Assembly: GCA_000283575.1 (NCBI GenBank)
Contig: AP012044.1
Span: 2,108,001-2,172,000 of the forward strand
Direction: 5' to 3'
Origin: Oscillibacter valericigenes Sjm18-20
Lineage (GTDB): Bacteria > Bacillota > Clostridia > Oscillospirales > Oscillospiraceae
Length of the DNA stretch: 64,000 bases
Program-made: the position numbers and the translations under genes
Shown: positions 61,923 to 64,000 of the stretch, one piece after another
Position numbering within the stretch: the stretch's first letter is position 1
Layout of the letters: every line of letters starts with the position of its first letter
The notes under the pieces: model-generated
What the model saw: only the letters and a program-made list of their open reading frames with translations
Told to the model about the DNA's origin: nothing
Database searches by the model: none

Positions 61923-63377
61923 ATGGTGAACCAAAAAGGTGAAGACAGCCGGAAGCAGATCGGCTTTTACTGCATGGAGGATTTGGTTCCAAAAGACCAT
62001 CTTCTCAGGAAAATCGAAAAAGCAATTGATTTCAGTTTCATATATGATTTGGTGAAAGGCAGGTACAGCGAAGATACGGGCCGTCCAAGTATTGATCCTG
62101 TAGTGCTGTTCAAGATCGTGTTCATCCAGTATCTATTTGGAATCCGCAGCATGCGGCAGACGATCAAAGAAATCGAGGTCAATGCGGCATATCGCTGGTT
62201 TTTGGGATATGACTGGAACGATCCGATCCCTCATTTTACGACCTTTGGAAAAAATTATTCCCGGCGGTTTGAGGGCACCGATATTTTTGAGAAAATATTC
62301 GCCCGTATCCTGCTGGAAGCGGTGAAGCTGAAGTATGTGGACCCGAAGGCGGTGTTCATTGATTCCAGGCATATCAAGGCCAGCGCCAACCGAAACAGGA
62401 AAATGAAGGTGCAGGTTCAGGAAGAGGCCCGGCATTACCAAAAAGAGTTGATGGAGGAAATCAACAAGGACCGGGAGGTTCATGGGAAAAAGCCATTTGA
62501 CGATGACGACTCGGGAAAAGGCGGCGGGGCCGGACAGACTAAAGAGATCGAAAAAAGCACCACCGATCCGGAGTGCGGCATGTTCCACAAAGGGGAGCAT
62601 GAAAAATGTTTCGCCTACACCGCGCACACAGCCTGCGACCGGCACAACTTCATCCTTGGCGTAGAACTTTCCCCCGCCAACGTCCATGACAGCGTGATGT
62701 TCAAAAGCATTTATGACAAAGTAAAGGCCACGTTCCCTGAAATCAAGTACGTTGTTGCCGACGCTGGTTACAAGATCCCATATATCTGCAAACAGATTCT
62801 GGACGACCACCGAATTCCGGTTTTGCCTTACAAAAGGCCGATGAGCAAAAAAGGATATTTCAAGCCCTACGAATATGTATACGACCAATATTACGACTGT
62901 GTTCTCTGCCCAAACAACCAGGTTCTGCGCTACTCAACCACAAACCGTGACGGATACCGGGAATACAAAAGCGACCCCAAAATCTGCAAATGCTGTCCGA
63001 AACGGGCGCAGTGCACGCAGAGTAGAAACTCTCAGAAAACTGTAACGCGGCATGTATGGGCGAACGATCTGGACGTCGCGGAAGATTTTCGCCGCACATC
63101 GCGGGGAAAAGCAATTTACCGGGAGCGTGCGGAAACCATCGAACGGGCTTTCGCCGACGCAAAAGAAAAACATGGGTTGAGATATACTACCTTACGGGGC
63201 AAAGCCAAAGTGACGATGCAGGCTTTGCTCACTTTCGCCTGCATGAATCTCAAAAAGCTGGCAATCTGGAAATCGGAAGACCCCAGGTTCAAGCCCAAAT
63301 ACGATTTCCCCTTTCTCTTTTTCCTGCTATTTGTTCCCAATTCGATTATTCGCATGAAAAACGCCGCTTGGGTCTGA
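61923..63377 (+). CDS. IS1182-family DDE transposase
   Basis: The 484-residue protein starts with the family N-terminal domain (FYCMEDLVPKDHLLRKIEKA, GRPSIDPVVLFKIVFIQYLFG). The DDE acids lie in KAVFIDSRHIKA, KYVVADAGYKIP and ERAETIERAFADAKE. A Cys-rich segment lies between the second and third (DCVLCPNNQ, CKCCPKRAQC). AGGTG precedes ATG 61923 by about 8 bases. The frame is complete, so it may be active. Confidence 0.95.
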   Translation: MVNQKGEDSRKQIGFYCMEDLVPKDHLLRKIEKAIDFSFIYDLVKGRYSEDTGRPSIDPVVLFKIVFIQYLFGIRSMRQTIKEIEVNAAYRWFLGYDWNDPIPHFTTFGKNYSRRFEGTDIFEKIFARILLEAVKLKYVDPKAVFIDSRHIKASANRNRKMKVQVQEEARHYQKELMEEINKDREVHGKKPFDDDDSGKGGGAGQTKEIEKSTTDPECGMFHKGEHEKCFAYTAHTACDRHNFILGVELSPANVHDSVMFKSIYDKVKATFPEIKYVVADAGYKIPYICKQILDDHRIPVLPYKRPMSKKGYFKPYEYVYDQYYDCVLCPNNQVLRYSTTNRDGYREYKSDPKICKCCPKRAQCTQSRNSQKTVTRHVWANDLDVAEDFRRTSRGKAIYRERAETIERAFADAKEKHGLRYTTLRGKAKVTMQALLTFACMNLKKLAIWKSEDPRFKPKYDFPFLFFLLFVPNSIIRMKNAAWV

Positions 63378-63397
63378 ATCCCAAACGGCGTTTTGTC
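63357..63397 (+). terminator. Terminator of the IS1182 transposase gene
   Basis: AACGCCG-TTGGG pairs with CCCAA-CGGCGTT (one mismatch) around the stop codon, followed by TTTGT. The stem overlaps the last codons of the gene. Confidence 0.75.
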
Positions 63398-63406
63398 TAC
63401 CGGCTG

Positions 63407-63432
63407 ACAGGAACGGTTAATACCGTTCCTGT
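63407..63432. repeat. Right copy of the 26-bp hairpin sequence flanking IS1182
   Basis: Identical to 61811-61836 over all 26 bases. It is followed by TCCATTTTCC, the presumed original sequence after the target hairpin. The 155 bases from here to 63588 hold no gene that I can see. Confidence 0.92.
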
Positions 63433-63588
63433 TCCATTTTCCCCGAAAGGAAGACACAGAATAATCTTGAGATTGTTTTTAGGTGTATTACTATAAACGC
63501 GTACAGTATTTATCAATGCTACTATATGAGGTAGGATCATGGGAAGTTAAACTTTGCAGACAATGACAAATTCGACCGCCAATGGCAG

Positions 63589-63837
63589 TTATGCGCCCTT
63601 ATAGCCCAATGTCTTTGCCTCTTCCAATGACAGCACCCCGGCAGCTACCTTATCCCCCAGCAGCTTCTGAACCTTTTCAGCTCTGCTCAACCGTGGCTTG
63701 CCAAGTTCAGCCCTCTGCTCTTTTAAAGATTCAATGGATTTCTCATGCCACTGAATTTTCTGATCGATGCGTTCTCTCCGCTCCTCAACCGTTTTATTGG
63801 GAGCACGCTTTTTTGTAACCTGCACTTCTTCATCCAT
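63589..63837 (-). CDS. small charged helical protein of unknown function
   Basis: The 82-residue protein is highly charged and mostly helical (TVEERRERIDQKIQWHEKSI, SLKEQRAELGKPRLSRAEKV), with a short C-terminal region VAAGVLSLEEAKTLGYKGA. It has no membrane segment. ATG 63837 has AAGGAGG about 8 bases upstream and a good promoter, so it is probably a real gene. Its AT-rich surroundings suggest accessory DNA. I recognise no family. Confidence 0.72.
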   Translation of the reverse strand: MDEEVQVTKKRAPNKTVEERRERIDQKIQWHEKSIESLKEQRAELGKPRLSRAEKVQKLLGDKVAAGVLSLEEAKTLGYKGA

Positions 63838-63874
63838 AATAAATAACCTCCTTCAGCGTTTAATTCATAGCTAT

Positions 63875-63902
63875 ATTATACAAAGCATTTCTAATATGTC
63901 AA
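63875..63902 (-). promoter_or_regulatory. Promoter of the small gene at the window end
   Basis: TTGACA (63897-63902) and TATAAT (63875-63880) on the minus strand are 16 bases apart. The remaining 100 bases to the window end are AT-rich with no visible gene. Confidence 0.75.
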
Positions 63903-64000
63903 CCATTATATTGTTAAAAATGTAAGTATTTTTCTTGATTATATACACTTTTCATTGACGATTTATGTCAAAATCTGTAATCGCGGTTTTATATATTTCT

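Larger units (their letters stand above)
61835..63408 (+). mobile_element. IS1182-family insertion sequence
   Basis: The element is about 1.57 kb with inverted ends GTCAGCCTGTAGACAAA (left) and GTCAGCCGGTAGACAAA (right, inverted). It carries one transposase gene, with terminators inside both ends. It lies between two copies of a hairpin sequence, which would be one hairpin if the element were removed. Confidence 0.9.

Overview
The window looks like a chromosome segment of a GC-rich Firmicute, most likely a gut clostridium of the Oscillospiraceae (Flavonifractor/Oscillibacter-like). The grounds are AddAB instead of RecBCD, a T-box in front of tyrS, an archaeal/V-type ATP synthase operon, DivIVA-like and SLH-domain proteins, and AGGAGG-type ribosome binding sites. 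The assignment rests on gene content and style only.

Core region, about 1-44.2 kb, GC-rich and mostly minus strand. In order: an ABC-F ATPase; tyrS with a tyrosine T-box leader; uraA behind a very short attenuated leader that encodes a 16-residue peptide; a CDF cation exporter; a zinc-ribbon protein; addB-addA; then on the plus strand a DUF1643 gene and a compact trio of small Gln/Pro/Gly-rich proteins of unknown role. Next come a TagO/WecA-MnaA pair for undecaprenyl-linked N-acetylsugar synthesis with an anchored extracytoplasmic protein, trpS, and the divergent gltX-asnA. A long minus-strand run follows (ddl, murF, ABC-F, DUF218, flavodoxin, prfA, a Sua5-CoaE fusion, M18 aminopeptidase). 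After it lie an SLH-domain exported protein and a nine-gene V-type ATPase operon (H-I-K-E-C-F-A-B-D) whose rotor subunit keeps residues typical of sodium-binding enzymes. A DivIVA-like coiled-coil gene and tRNA-Arg(ACG) close the core.

Accessory region, about 44.2-64 kb, less GC-rich with AT-rich islands. An IS3-family element (with an A AAA AAC frameshift site) splits a small membrane-protein gene. Next, on the minus strand, is the tail, baseplate, fibre and lysis part of a P2-like contractile-tailed prophage: sheath, tube, E/E' with a T TTT TTG frameshift site, tape measure, X, D, V, U, W, J, I, a fibre with a lectin-like C-terminus, accessory membrane proteins, holin and CHAP endolysin. 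An IS21-family element cuts the sheath gene; its two flanks do not match, so it sits at a rearrangement junction, and no head, terminase or integrase genes are visible. An IS1182-family element follows, inserted at a hairpin sequence that is now present on both sides, and the window ends with a small unknown gene.

The most noteworthy items are the short uraA leader that looks like a translation-coupled, UTP-sensing attenuator; the three-gene small-protein locus; the Sua5-CoaE fusion; the sodium signature of the V-ATPase rotor; and the IS-scarred contractile tail module.
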